DNA from: an uncultured Mycoplasmatota bacterium
GTDB taxonomy: Bacteria > Bacillota_I > Bacilli_A > RF39 > UBA660
Assembly: GCA_900543825.1 (NCBI GenBank)
Contig: UQSR01000001.1
Coordinates: forward strand, 137,440 to 201,439
Length of the DNA: 64,000 bases
Direction of reading: 5' to 3'
Positions 7,952 through 16,590 of the stretch are shown one piece after another; position 1 is the stretch's first letter; each line of letters begins with the position of its first letter. The notes under the pieces were generated by a model. It saw only the letters and a list, made by a program, of their open reading frames with translations, searched no databases and was not told the DNA's origin. The position numbers and the translations under genes were made by a program.

Positions 7952-8244
7952 TGGATAAAAGAAATTATTTGATTATTTTATATGATTTTTATGGTGAGTT
8001 ATTAAATGATAAACAAAAAGAGTGTTTTGAAGATTATTATTTTAATAATTTATCTTTGGGTGAAATAAGTGAAAATATGAATCTTAGTAGAAATGCTATT
8101 TATAAGAATATTAAGACTAGTGAAGATAAGCTTTATTATTATGAAGATAAACTTAATTTATTTAAAAATAGAGAAAAACTTTATGAAATTGTTGATACTA
8201 TAGATGATGAAAATATTAAGAATAAAATAAAAGAATTATATTAG
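7951..8244 (+). CDS. ylxM: YlxM-family DNA-binding protein
   Basis: The 97-aa protein has the YlxM/UPF0122 build: LIILYDFYGELLNDKQKECFEDYY then a sigma-factor-like helix-turn-helix (LSLGEISENMNLSRNAIYKNIK, residues about 34-56), then a short coiled helix. YlxM proteins are small HTH proteins encoded with ffh or ftsY and are thought to modulate the SRP pathway or its expression. The start overlaps the previous stop by one nucleotide (TAATG). Confidence 0.85.
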   Translation: MDKRNYLIILYDFYGELLNDKQKECFEDYYFNNLSLGEISENMNLSRNAIYKNIKTSEDKLYYYEDKLNLFKNREKLYEIVDTIDDENIKNKIKELY

Positions 8245-8257
8245 GAGAGTAATTATT

Positions 8258-8395
8258 ATGACTAATAAAAAGTATAAAATGATATATGATTATAGAAAAA
8301 GAACTAGCGGTGGCTTTTTAGATGCTATGTTTCTTTCTTCTTTACTCATAATAGGGGCTATGATGGTATTACTTTCTTTGATTGGGGTGAAATAA
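8258..8395 (+). CDS. Small single-span membrane protein, 45 aa
   Basis: ATG with a TAGGAGAG ribosome site. A basic N-terminal half (KKYKMIYDYRKRTSGG) is followed by one hydrophobic span (LDAMFLSSLLIIGAMMVLLSLIG). With positive charges on the N-terminal side, the C-terminus would face out. It abuts the AAA+ gene with no gap (its stop is directly followed by the next ATG), so the two are probably coupled and may work together, for example as a membrane adaptor. Family not recognised. Confidence 0.6.
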   Translation: MTNKKYKMIYDYRKRTSGGFLDAMFLSSLLIIGAMMVLLSLIGVK

Positions 8396-9289
8396 ATGGA
8401 TTCAATATTGGAACGTTTTTCTGATAATTTAACTGATGTTAAGTATATTACTAATCCTGCTGTGGCTAGGGATGACGAAATTAAAAAACTTATACTTGTA
8501 CTTCTTACTCCTGAAAAAAGTGCTGTACTTGTTGGTAAACCTGGTATTGGTAAAACTGCTATTGTAGAGGGACTAGCTTATAGAATACAGAGAGGAGAAG
8601 TTCCTGAAGCTCTTTTAGGATATACTATATATAGAATTAATACTACGGCATTACTTACTAATAATGGAGAAGAGAATAGAGTACTTAAACTTGTTAATGA
8701 ACTTAAAGAAAAAGAAAAAGTTATTTTATTTATTGATGAAATTCATACTTTAATTGGTAATGATGCTGCTGGAGCATTAGATTTAGCTAATATGTTTAAA
8801 GAGGGTTTAAGTAGGGGTACTATTAAAATGATAGGAGCTACTACTACATATGAGTATGAAAAATATATTATGAGGGATAAGGCTTTTTTAAGGAGATTTG
8901 AAAAGGTAGATGTAGAAGAACCTACTATGGATATGACTGTAGAAATTCTTATGAAGACTTTACCTAAATTAGAAAAGCAAACTGGAGTAATACTTCCATA
9001 TACTGATTTTATTAATGAGAAGATTATGAAGTTTATTGTTAATATGACTAGTGAGTTTAAAAGAGTATATGAGATATCTTCTAGGTATCCAGATATTGCT
9101 TTAGTAATACTAAGACAATGTTTTTCTAATGCTATATATGAGAATAGAAGAACTATTAATTTTAAAAATATATATGATGCTATTAGAACTACTAAGGCTG
9201 TATATCCTGATGTTATTAGTAAAGAACTAATTAGTTTTAAAGAAATATTTAAAGATGAATTAAAGATAGAAGGTACTAAATTAGATTAG
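8396..9289 (+). CDS. Stand-alone Clp-type AAA+ ATPase (single domain)
   Basis: The 297-aa protein resembles the first AAA+ module of ClpA/ClpB/ClpC. It has NPAVARDDEIKKL, Walker A GKPGIGKT (residues 47-54), Walker B LFIDEIH (about 111-117), sensor 1 IGATTTYEYE and the arginine-finger region DKAFLRRFEKV. It lacks the Clp N-domain, a second AAA+ domain, any middle domain and a ClpP-binding loop, so it is not a normal unfoldase. Single-module relatives include SpoVK-like and remodelling ATPases. It directly follows a 45-aa membrane protein that may anchor or direct it. The nucleotide-binding residues look intact. Precise function unknown. Confidence 0.8.
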   Translation: MDSILERFSDNLTDVKYITNPAVARDDEIKKLILVLLTPEKSAVLVGKPGIGKTAIVEGLAYRIQRGEVPEALLGYTIYRINTTALLTNNGEENRVLKLVNELKEKEKVILFIDEIHTLIGNDAAGALDLANMFKEGLSRGTIKMIGATTTYEYEKYIMRDKAFLRRFEKVDVEEPTMDMTVEILMKTLPKLEKQTGVILPYTDFINEKIMKFIVNMTSEFKRVYEISSRYPDIALVILRQCFSNAIYENRRTINFKNIYDAIRTTKAVYPDVISKELISFKEIFKDELKIEGTKLD

Positions 9290-9564
9290 TATCTTTTTTT
9301 CATTTATAGACATTTTAAAACATATTAAAAGATTGGTTATGAGATGAATGAAAGTCAAGGAGTTAAATTTATTTGATGAAAAAATATTATAGAGTACGGA
9401 ATAAGAATTAACTGTTAATTTGGAGATTATAGCTCCAAATTTTTTCTAATGACTTTGGGCATTAGAAAATGACGAATAATGAAATGTGAGACGATAAAAT
9501 AAAAAAATAGTTTTTTTTACTATCATAAGTTTTAAAATTATGTTATACTTATAATGGTGGTAGA
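9290..9564. other. Intergenic region with two strong hairpins
   Basis: No gene is apparent. A 9-bp stem (9417-9425 with 9433-9441, AATTTGGAG/CTCCAAATT) is followed by a T tract and looks like a terminator. A second perfect 10-bp hairpin follows directly (TTTTCTAATG at about 9442-9451 with 9460-9469). The terminator is more than 120 nt past the AAA+ gene, so it could end a longer 3' UTR or a small RNA of its own. A TATACT/TATAAT-like -10 lies near 9545-9555, before the next gene. Confidence 0.45.
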
Positions 9565-10014
9565 ATGAAAAAAATAGTATTTAATATTTTTATTGGTGTT
9601 TATCTTATTACTACTATTTTAATTACTTATGTATTACTTTCTTATAATAAATATAATATTGCAGAATTTAATAATTCTTATTTATTTGCGGATAAGAGTA
9701 ATTTGATGATAGTTAATAAAGATGATAATATTAAAAATGGTGATGATATTTATTATTATGGTAATAATGGGAAAATTAAGATGGGTAAGGTAAATAGTAT
9801 ATCTGATGGTGTTTATACATTGGATAATGAGTATGCATTAGATAAGGATAGTGTTCTTGGTAATAAAAATAAGGCTAAAAGTTATGCTATTTTAGGTAGT
9901 ATATATTCTATACTTACTTCTAAATGGGGATATTTGTTTATTATTATTTTTCCTATGCTTATTGCCTTTGTTTATGAAATATATGAAATTGTTAAGGAAA
10001 TTAAGAAGAAATAA
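9565..10014 (+). CDS. SipW-like protein without catalytic residues, 149 aa
   Basis: The protein has the topology of a SipW/ER-type signal peptidase: an N-terminal span (about residues 5-27), an extracytoplasmic beta-rich region, then a C-terminal span (GYLFIIIFPMLIAFVYEIY, about 120-138). It is a clear paralogue of the protein at 28034-28564, sharing the SKSYAILGS and GFLFIIIFP-type segments. The Ser-containing SxMxP motif and the His motif of SipW are absent; the aligned part reads NLMIVNKDDNIKNGDD. It is therefore probably not a peptidase and may act as a chaperone, scaffold or inhibitor for the active SipW. It is the first gene of surface module 1 and overlaps the next gene by one base. 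Confidence 0.6.
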   Translation: MKKIVFNIFIGVYLITTILITYVLLSYNKYNIAEFNNSYLFADKSNLMIVNKDDNIKNGDDIYYYGNNGKIKMGKVNSISDGVYTLDNEYALDKDSVLGNKNKAKSYAILGSIYSILTSKWGYLFIIIFPMLIAFVYEIYEIVKEIKKK

Positions 10015-10937
10015 TGAAAAATATTATTAAGAAAATAGGAAAGAAGACTTATATTATTAGTGGTATTATAGTTATATTACTTATTACTTTTATTAGTTAT
10101 GGTAGATATATTTATAATGATATTAGAGATTTTTATTTTTCTAGTAAGAGTTTTTATTTTAATAGTGATAAACTTACTACTAATAGGGCTATATATCAGG
10201 TTGATAATTGGTCTGCTGTTGATCCTTATACTATTGTTATTAATATGAATAGTAGTAAGAATAATCTTGTACATGCTAATAGTGATATTGATTATAATAT
10301 TACTTATATTTGTTCTTCTAATGTTAAATGTTCTATTAATAAAAGTGTTAGTACTATTTATGCTAGTAGTCATAGTGATTCTTTTACAGCGGTTATTACT
10401 CCAAATGATACTTTTAAAGATGGTGATGAGGCTTATATGGAGATTTATGCTAATAGTGTTTATCCATATAAGAAGAAACTTAGTGCTAGATTTATATTAA
10501 GGGTTGGAAGAATTGGTCTTTCTTATTCAATTGATGATGAAGTTAAAAGACCTTATTTTAACTTTAATGTTACTAATACTTTTGATTATTATTTGGTTAA
10601 ACAAGATTTTGATAAATATAAGGTTGATGATAGAATTGATAGAAATACTTATATGGAATTATCTGATGAGGATAAGAAAAAGTGTACATCAGCACTTATT
10701 AGTTTATCTTTTGATCCTAGGGAGACGATACTTGATATGACTAGTAGTGCTTATTTGAATGCATATAATGTTTCTATTACTAAAATAGATGGATATGATT
10801 ATGTTAATGGTATTAGTTTTAAGATGGATTCTGAATCTAGTGAAACTATTAAGTTTTATAAGGCTGATACTGATAAGGATTATTCTTATCCTATTGTTAA
10901 TGATAGGTCGGTAATTGAATTTAGTTACTCTCAGTAG
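10014..10937 (+). CDS. Membrane-anchored extracytoplasmic protein, 307 aa
   Basis: An N-terminal basic stretch and one span (YIISGIIVILLITFISYGRYIY, about residues 13-34) are followed by about 270 residues rich in beta-type sequence, with two Cys in a CSSNVKCS loop and one Cys later. No catalytic motif is visible and I do not recognise the family. The start overlaps the previous stop (TAATG), and the following genes are tightly spaced, so it belongs to the module 1 operon. A plausible role is an external partner of the SipW/fibre proteins, by context only. Confidence 0.6.
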   Translation: MKNIIKKIGKKTYIISGIIVILLITFISYGRYIYNDIRDFYFSSKSFYFNSDKLTTNRAIYQVDNWSAVDPYTIVINMNSSKNNLVHANSDIDYNITYICSSNVKCSINKSVSTIYASSHSDSFTAVITPNDTFKDGDEAYMEIYANSVYPYKKKLSARFILRVGRIGLSYSIDDEVKRPYFNFNVTNTFDYYLVKQDFDKYKVDDRIDRNTYMELSDEDKKKCTSALISLSFDPRETILDMTSSAYLNAYNVSITKIDGYDYVNGISFKMDSESSETIKFYKADTDKDYSYPIVNDRSVIEFSYSQ

Positions 10938-10949
10938 GTGGTGAAGTAA

Positions 10950-11930
10950 ATGAATGATAGTGTTTGTTTAGAATATATTAATTTTGTTAGGAAATGTATA
11001 TATAAATATTTTAAGCTTATTATGGGTAAGAATTTTAATAAGGGTATTTTTGATAATCTTATGGATACTTATGTTAAAGTTAGATATTATAATTATTTTG
11101 ATATTAAGTATAAGAATGTTTCTTCTAATATTAATTATTATATGAAAGATAGTGCTTCTTTAATGTTAAATAATAATGATGATAATTATGTTAAATGTGT
11201 TAAAGAAACTTTCTATTTATTTCAATATGTATTATATTTTGATGATGTTATTAGTGATAGTGATATTAAAGATATTATATTAGAGATAGATGAATATAGA
11301 CGTACTACTTATGGTTATACTGATGATACTTTTTGTGATGAATTATTTGATATGATTAAGGATGATAATAAAAAAAAGAAGACTTATTTGAATTCTTTTG
11401 ATAGTGAGAGATTTTCTTTAGATATTAAAAAGACTAATAAGAAAAATGTATTTTGGTGTGATCTTAATTATAATATTAAGTTTAATAGGATATATAGTGA
11501 TTATTCTATTAATAAGGTATATAATGATGGTATTGTTAATGAACAAAAGTTATTTATTACTTATTATTTGGTTAGTAATATGATACTTAGAAATATTATT
11601 TCTTGCAAGTTTGATATTTCGTATATTGTTTCTTATCCAGCTTCTTTATTTGAAAAAAGTGATAAGAAGAATAGGCTTTTATCTATTATAGATGATAGTG
11701 CCACTAAAAACTATATTGTACTTATGTTTAAATATAGTGATTATTCTAAATATAAAGATGAAATTAATGAATGGATTAAAAATGGTTTTAGAGTGGCTAT
11801 TTATATAGATGATAGTTTTAAATATGATGATATTAGTAATGAATGGCTTACTATATTTGATTATATTATTACTAATGGTGAATATGATTATGATTTTGAT
11901 AGAGATAAGATTATTAGTATTGGGAAGTAG
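10950..11930 (+). CDS. Hypothetical cytoplasmic protein, 326 aa
   Basis: There is no signal peptide or membrane span; the protein is rich in Asp, Asn, Tyr and Lys with mixed helix and strand. A C-terminal stretch (VLMFKYSDYSKYKDEINEWIKNG, then FRVAIYIDD and DYIITNGEYD) resembles an alternating strand/helix domain. No nucleotide-binding motif is seen. It lies 12 nt after the membrane-anchored protein and 8 nt before the McrB-type ATPase gene, which makes it a likely component of the same cytoplasmic complex. Family unknown. Confidence 0.55.
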   Translation: MNDSVCLEYINFVRKCIYKYFKLIMGKNFNKGIFDNLMDTYVKVRYYNYFDIKYKNVSSNINYYMKDSASLMLNNNDDNYVKCVKETFYLFQYVLYFDDVISDSDIKDIILEIDEYRRTTYGYTDDTFCDELFDMIKDDNKKKKTYLNSFDSERFSLDIKKTNKKNVFWCDLNYNIKFNRIYSDYSINKVYNDGIVNEQKLFITYYLVSNMILRNIISCKFDISYIVSYPASLFEKSDKKNRLLSIIDDSATKNYIVLMFKYSDYSKYKDEINEWIKNGFRVAIYIDDSFKYDDISNEWLTIFDYIITNGEYDYDFDRDKIISIGK

Positions 11931-11938
11931 GTGAAGGA

Positions 11939-13462
11939 ATGGATACTTTTTTTAGATTTTTATATGAGTTTTTACAACAGTTTTTTTCGGCTTTTATACT
12001 TATGTTTAAAGGGATATTTAATGGTATAATTAAGATGTTTGATATTAAGAGTTATATTGGTATTATTAATTTTTATAAGAATGATTTTAATGGTCCAGAA
12101 TGGGTACTTGTTTCACTTGCAATTTTATGTGTTGTTGTTATTGTTGGTGGTATTCTTCTTCTTATTTATTTTTTGATTAGGAAGTATATTAGGTTTAGAA
12201 AGACAGTAGTAGAACAAGAATCTTTATTAGAAGAAGTAGCGGATCTTAATAATCAAGTAGCGGATTTGATGAATGAAAAGGAAAGTATATTGGCTATGAA
12301 GGTATCGCAATTAGGTCTTAAACCTGGAGAAGATGATACTGTAAATATAGATGATAAAAAGGATGAAAATGTTGATACTACTTCTAGTAGATTTCCTAAG
12401 CTTACCGCTGTGGATAATGAATATGCTAATTATAAGATTCAAACATATGGTAATAGTTTTACATTAGAGGAGCTTGTAGAAACTTTTAGAAATTTTGCTG
12501 CTTCACAACTTAAACTTTATTATAAATCTGAGATGATTAGGCTTTTTATATCTGCTTTGGCTTCGACAAAACTTGTTATTTTACAAGGTATAAGTGGTAC
12601 TGGTAAAACTTCACTTGCTTATGCTTGGGGAAAGTTTTTAAAACATGATTCTTGTGTTGCTTCGGTACAACCTTCATGGAGGGATAGAACAGAACTATTT
12701 GGTTACTTTAATGAATTTACTAAGAAGTTTAATGAGACTGAGGTTCTTAAGGAATTATATGTTGCTGGATATACAGATGATATTTATACAGTAATACTTG
12801 ATGAAATGAATATTTCGAGAGTTGAGTATTATTTTGCTGAAATGTTATCTATACTTGAAATGCCTAATAAGGATGAGTGGATAGTTGAACTTGTATCTAG
12901 TGCTTGGGATGATGATCCTAAGAATATAAAGGATGGTAAACTTAAAATACCTCCTAATGTATGGTATATTGGTACTATTAATAATGATGACTCTACTTTT
13001 ATGGTAACTGATAAGGTTTATGATAGAGCTATGCCTCTTGATATTAATGATAAGGGACAGGTATTTGATCCTATTCCTACTGAGGCACAGGATATTAATT
13101 ATACTTATTTGGATAAATTATTTAGTGATGCTATGGCTAATAATCCTATAAGTGAAGATACTTTAAATAAAATTAATGAAATGGATGATTATGTTATTAA
13201 GCATTTTAGAATTGCTTTTGGTAATCGTATTGTGGCTCATATGAAGAAATTTGTTCCGGTATATGTTGCTTGTGGTGGTGATGAAGTAGATGGTGTTGAT
13301 TACTTTATTGCTAGAAAGATACTTAGAAAGTTTGAACAACTTAATATTTCTTATATTAGAGATGAAATTGATGGATATATTGAATTTTTGGATAAAACCT
13401 TTGGTAAGGGTAAGATGAAGGAATGTGAGGAGTATTTACTTAGACTTAAAAAACTTACATAG
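11939..13462 (+). CDS. Membrane-tethered McrB-type AAA+ ATPase, 507 aa
   Basis: An amphipathic N-terminus is followed by a transmembrane span (about residues 57-80), a coiled coil (about 88-125), a linker, and a C-terminal AAA+ domain of the McrB/dynein-like clade. Walker A is GISGTGKT (217-224) and Walker B with the McrB signature is VILDEMN (285-291). TINNDDSTFMVTDKVYDRA supplies sensor 1 and an arginine finger. True McrB has an N-terminal DNA-binding domain and works with the McrC nuclease; here the N-terminus is a membrane anchor. With SipW and fibre subunits next door, an assembly or secretion motor is more likely than DNA restriction. That role is inference. Confidence 0.8.
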   Translation: MDTFFRFLYEFLQQFFSAFILMFKGIFNGIIKMFDIKSYIGIINFYKNDFNGPEWVLVSLAILCVVVIVGGILLLIYFLIRKYIRFRKTVVEQESLLEEVADLNNQVADLMNEKESILAMKVSQLGLKPGEDDTVNIDDKKDENVDTTSSRFPKLTAVDNEYANYKIQTYGNSFTLEELVETFRNFAASQLKLYYKSEMIRLFISALASTKLVILQGISGTGKTSLAYAWGKFLKHDSCVASVQPSWRDRTELFGYFNEFTKKFNETEVLKELYVAGYTDDIYTVILDEMNISRVEYYFAEMLSILEMPNKDEWIVELVSSAWDDDPKNIKDGKLKIPPNVWYIGTINNDDSTFMVTDKVYDRAMPLDINDKGQVFDPIPTEAQDINYTYLDKLFSDAMANNPISEDTLNKINEMDDYVIKHFRIAFGNRIVAHMKKFVPVYVACGGDEVDGVDYFIARKILRKFEQLNISYIRDEIDGYIEFLDKTFGKGKMKECEEYLLRLKKLT

Positions 13463-13472
13463 GAGGTAACTT

Positions 13473-14588
13473 ATGAATGGACTTGAGATAATTGATTTAT
13501 ATGATAAATATGATGATAAAAAAATTAATTCTTTTTGTGATAATATTGATTCTAATCTAAGAGTTGTTACTAATTCTGATAGTGTTGATTGTAATTTTGA
13601 ATGGTTAGAAATAATGGAGGATACTATTCAATATCTTGATAATATACTTCGTAATCCGAATAGATTTATTGTTAATGAAGAAGATATTGTTAAAATTGAA
13701 TTGGCTAGAAGAGTTACAGTGGAGAGTATTAAGCATTTGTCTAAGAATACTAATCTTATTCAGGATTATAATAAAGAGACTGGGGATGTTAGACCTAGTA
13801 AAATTCTTAATATTAATAAAGAAGAAAGTTTTGATACTTATGAAAATAGATTTATTTATAGTCTTATTAAGAATATGAAATTTTATATTGATAGAAAGAA
13901 ACGTAATCTTATTACAGAGTCTTCTAGTAAAGATGATACTAAGATGGAATATAATGCTAAAAGTAGTATTGGACGAGAAAATGTTGATATTTCTATGACT
14001 ATTAAATCTAAAAAAGAAGAAAAGAAATCTAATAAGAATGATGATGGAATGTCTATAGATGAAAGAATTGAGAAGTTAGAACTTCAGATATCTGATTTAT
14101 GTTCTTCTTCTGTATATCAGACTATTGATAAAATGCATATTTCTCTTGTTACTTCTCCTATTAAGAAAACTAATGTTATACTTAAAAATGTTAATTTTCA
14201 ATATGCTCTTACTTTATGGAATTATATGCAGACTCATATGGAAGATGATGTTAAGAAAGAAAAGAAGAATAAGGATTATTATGATGAAGGACGTTTGAGA
14301 AAATGTATTGATGAATCTTTTCTTCTTGATTATTTGGTACTTAATTCTATTAATAATGATAATAGTTCTGTTGATAAGAATGCTTTATCGGAGAAGATTG
14401 CTTCTAATATGGTAGAAAAGATTATGAGTATTGATGCAGATATTGATGAGAAGAAACTTAAGGATATTATTGAAAAACAATATAGTGTTATTAAGTATAA
14501 AACTGTTGTTAATGAAAAACAGATAGAGGATACTTTTAAGAAATATATGGATAAGTATTTAAAGGATGTTAGGGAAGTAAAATTGTGA
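13473..14588 (+). CDS. Partner of the McrB-type ATPase, possibly DUF2357-like, 371 aa
   Basis: The soluble protein has an EESFDTYENRFIYSLIKNM segment near residue 125. This resembles the EN-R-F motif of DUF2357 proteins, which accompany McrB-type ATPases much as McrC does. The middle is lysine-rich and low-complexity, and the C-terminus is helical. I see no PD-(D/E)xK nuclease residues, and the protein is shorter than DUF2357-nuclease fusions. A strong AGGAGG site lies before the ATG and the gap to the ATPase gene is only 10 nt, so a two-subunit complex is likely. The family call is tentative. Confidence 0.5.
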   Translation: MNGLEIIDLYDKYDDKKINSFCDNIDSNLRVVTNSDSVDCNFEWLEIMEDTIQYLDNILRNPNRFIVNEEDIVKIELARRVTVESIKHLSKNTNLIQDYNKETGDVRPSKILNINKEESFDTYENRFIYSLIKNMKFYIDRKKRNLITESSSKDDTKMEYNAKSSIGRENVDISMTIKSKKEEKKSNKNDDGMSIDERIEKLELQISDLCSSSVYQTIDKMHISLVTSPIKKTNVILKNVNFQYALTLWNYMQTHMEDDVKKEKKNKDYYDEGRLRKCIDESFLLDYLVLNSINNDNSSVDKNALSEKIASNMVEKIMSIDADIDEKKLKDIIEKQYSVIKYKTVVNEKQIEDTFKKYMDKYLKDVREVKL

Positions 14589-14600
14589 TGGTGATGAAAA

Positions 14601-15158
14601 ATGATAGAAAAAATTAATAATAATAAGGCTCTTAAAATAATTGCAATGCTTTTTAAGACAATTGTATCTTTCTTTATTATAATTGTTATTAGTATTATTT
14701 TTATTCAGAGAATTTCTAATAATAAGGTTTCTTTGGGTGGATATAGTTTGTTTACAGTTGTTACTGAAAGTATGGTGCCTAAGTATAATGTCTTTGATAT
14801 GATAGTGGCTAAAGAGGTTGATACTAATGATATTAAAGTTGGTGATGATGTTGTATATTTAGGCAAGAAGAGTGATTTTGCTGGTAAGATTGTAACACAT
14901 GAAGTTATTAAAATTGATAAGATAGATGGTAATACTTACTTTCATACTAAGGGTATTGCTAATGATGTTGAGGATCCTTTAGTTAGTGCAGATCAAATTA
15001 TGGGAAGGGTAAGTTTTAAAAGTCATATTCTTAGTTTTATTAGTAGGGTTGTTAATAATATTTATGGTTTTTATTTTGTAATATTTGTTCCTTTTGCTAT
15101 TCTTTTAGTTATGGAAATTATTGATATTGTATATGAAAGAAGAGAAAAGAAAAGTTAG
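14601..15158 (+). CDS. sipW: SipW-type signal peptidase I (module 1)
   Basis: The 185-aa protein has an N-terminal span (about residues 13-35), the serine motif VTESMVPKY with Ser57, and the ER-type histidine motif KIVTHEVI with His100. A glycine-containing GIANDVEDP segment and a C-terminal span (FYFVIFVPFAILLVMEII) follow. A Ser/His dyad instead of Ser/Lys is the mark of SipW and eukaryotic signal peptidases. In Bacillus SipW processes TasA and TapA for biofilm fibres. It is followed at 13 nt by a subunit gene with a SipW-type signal, so that protein is a likely substrate. Confidence 0.85.
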   Translation: MIEKINNNKALKIIAMLFKTIVSFFIIIVISIIFIQRISNNKVSLGGYSLFTVVTESMVPKYNVFDMIVAKEVDTNDIKVGDDVVYLGKKSDFAGKIVTHEVIKIDKIDGNTYFHTKGIANDVEDPLVSADQIMGRVSFKSHILSFISRVVNNIYGFYFVIFVPFAILLVMEIIDIVYERREKKS

Positions 15159-15171
15159 TAGGTGACTTTTT

Positions 15172-15768
15172 ATGGATAACAAAATTAAAAGAAAGAAAAG
15201 AAAAAGAAGAATTAGGGTACGTACTTTGTTTTTCCTTTTCCTTACACTTGCTTCTAATAGCTTTGCTTGGTTTATTTATTCTACTAAGGTATCTAATAGT
15301 ATTACTGCTAAAGTTAGAAGCTGGCATGTTAATTTTAATGTTGGTGGTGGTGAGACTACTGAAGAATATATTGAAGTAAATATTGATGCTATTTATCCTG
15401 GTATGCAACCTTTTTATCAGGAACTTAAGGCTTCTAATGATGGGGAAACTGATGCTAAAATTACTTATGAAGTTGTAGATGCTAATGTATTAGGAGATAA
15501 TTTAATAGCGAAGGGAATGTCTTCTTTGGATATTATTAATAGTTTTAAGAATGATTATCCTTTTACTTTATCTATTTCTTCTTCTTCGGATATTATTAAA
15601 GCTAATGGTGATGAGGTAACTATATCTATTTCTGCTTCTTGGGATTATGATTCTGGTAATGATGAAGAGGATACTAAGTGGGGAAATAGGGCTTATGATT
15701 ATCATAAAGATAATCCTGATTTATCTAGTGTTAAATTACTTATTAAAGTTAGTGCTATACAAATATAA
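15172..15768 (+). CDS. CalY/TasA-like secreted protein, 198 aa
   Basis: The N-terminus is strongly basic (KRKKRKRRIRVR), followed by a hydrophobic core and NSFAWFIYSTKVSNSITAKV. This is the SipW-dependent signal pattern, in which an aromatic-containing FAWF segment follows the cleavage region. The mature part is beta-rich and contains the TasA-style repeated strands and an acidic DSGNDEED loop. It lies directly after sipW and is followed by a terminator. Likely a fibre subunit or accessory subunit at the cell surface. It shares this signal type with 17344-18333 and 30483-31547. Confidence 0.7.
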   Translation: MDNKIKRKKRKRRIRVRTLFFLFLTLASNSFAWFIYSTKVSNSITAKVRSWHVNFNVGGGETTEEYIEVNIDAIYPGMQPFYQELKASNDGETDAKITYEVVDANVLGDNLIAKGMSSLDIINSFKNDYPFTLSISSSSDIIKANGDEVTISISASWDYDSGNDEEDTKWGNRAYDYHKDNPDLSSVKLLIKVSAIQI

Positions 15769-15777
15769 TAATTAATG

Positions 15778-15802
15778 AGAGAAATTGTTTTCTCTTTTTT
15801 TA
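15778..15802 (+). terminator. Terminator of the first part of module 1
   Basis: AGAGAAA-TTGT-TTTCTCT hairpin followed by a T run, just after the subunit stop. Confidence 0.75.
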
Positions 15803-15836
15803 TTTTACTTCGATAAAAGCCTAGGTCTTTCATCGT

Positions 15837-15862
15837 AATTTAGAGCCTAAGGTCTCTAAATT
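15837..15862. repeat. 9-bp hairpin between convergent genes
   Basis: AATTTAGAG (15837-15845) pairs with CTCTAAATT (15854-15862). Just upstream, GCCTAGGTC echoes the GCCTAAGGTC found inside the loop. Possibly a spare terminator or a remnant structure. Confidence 0.4.
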
Positions 15863-15878
15863 AAATATTTTACCCCTC

Positions 15879-15915
15879 AAAAAAATCAAGAGAATATTTT
15901 GTTCACTTGATTTTT
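15879..15915 (-). terminator. Terminator of the minus-strand subunit gene
   Basis: AAAAATCAAG/CTTGATTTTT stem; on the minus strand it is followed by a T run. Confidence 0.6.
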
Positions 15916-16498
15916 ATTTTAATTGAATAAATGATAGTTTTACATCCATTTTAGCTGGATTGTCTACTTGTTTTGTTGCTTCGGTATCGGCATCGTTATC
16001 CATAGTGGCTTCATTAGAATCGTCCCATTTTATATATACTCTAATATTTATTGGCTTTGTATTATCTTTATGTAATACGGTGTTTTCTATAGTAGCGTTA
16101 TCTCTTTCTAATGGTATTTCGTTTCCATTGTCTATGATATATTTTGTTGTTATTAAATCTTTAACGGGACTGTTTTGATTTACTGAAATTTCTATTTTGT
16201 ATTTAAATGATACATCTGCTTCGGTGGCATCAATTATTAGATCAAAGTATCCTTCGCTATTTGGAGCTATTATACCACTATTAATATTGTCGTTACCATT
16301 AAATATTGGCGTTATGACGGCATTAGTAGTACTATTTTCTCGTATGTCTTTATTATTTACTAATATACGCCATCTAGCTATATTCATACTGGCTGATTCG
16401 TTTGTACTTGTTATGTATTTGGCGTATGTATCTTCTATGAAGAAAAGACATAATAAGAAACATATTATACATAATGGTATAGTTATTTTTTTATTCAT
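15914..16498 (-). CDS. TasA/CalY-like secreted protein on the opposite strand, 194 aa
   Basis: The signal region (MNKKITIPLCIICFLLCLFF, then DTYAKYITSTNES) and a beta-rich body ending in IRVYIKWDDSNE and a final VKLSFIQLK identify a SipW-type secreted subunit. It is a clear paralogue of 28554-29156, sharing the ARW-x-I/V-N-D/G-x-DI start, the APGS/APNSEGYFDLIIDAT segment and the RVYIKWD segment. It is the only gene of the surface locus read leftward, with its own promoter and terminator, so its expression is separate from the surrounding operons. Probably a minor or alternative subunit. Confidence 0.7.
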   Translation of the reverse strand: MNKKITIPLCIICFLLCLFFIEDTYAKYITSTNESASMNIARWRILVNNKDIRENSTTNAVITPIFNGNDNINSGIIAPNSEGYFDLIIDATEADVSFKYKIEISVNQNSPVKDLITTKYIIDNGNEIPLERDNATIENTVLHKDNTKPINIRVYIKWDDSNEATMDNDADTEATKQVDNPAKMDVKLSFIQLK

Positions 16499-16521
16499 CT
16501 TACACCTCGTATTATGAAAAA

Positions 16522-16550
16522 ATTATATCATAATTGATACTTTTATGCAA
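16522..16550 (-). promoter_or_regulatory. Promoter of the minus-strand subunit gene
   Basis: On the minus strand: TTGCAT, 17 nt, TATAAT, ending about 24 nt before the start codon. Confidence 0.65.
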
Positions 16551-16590
16551 GGTGCTCTTGTATAGTTAATGTAAAGTTTATTTTATTTAA

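Noticed and set aside
11939..14588. McrBC-type restriction system
   Set aside because: The ATPase has a membrane anchor in place of the DNA-binding domain, the partner shows no nuclease motif, and the operon is full of export genes.
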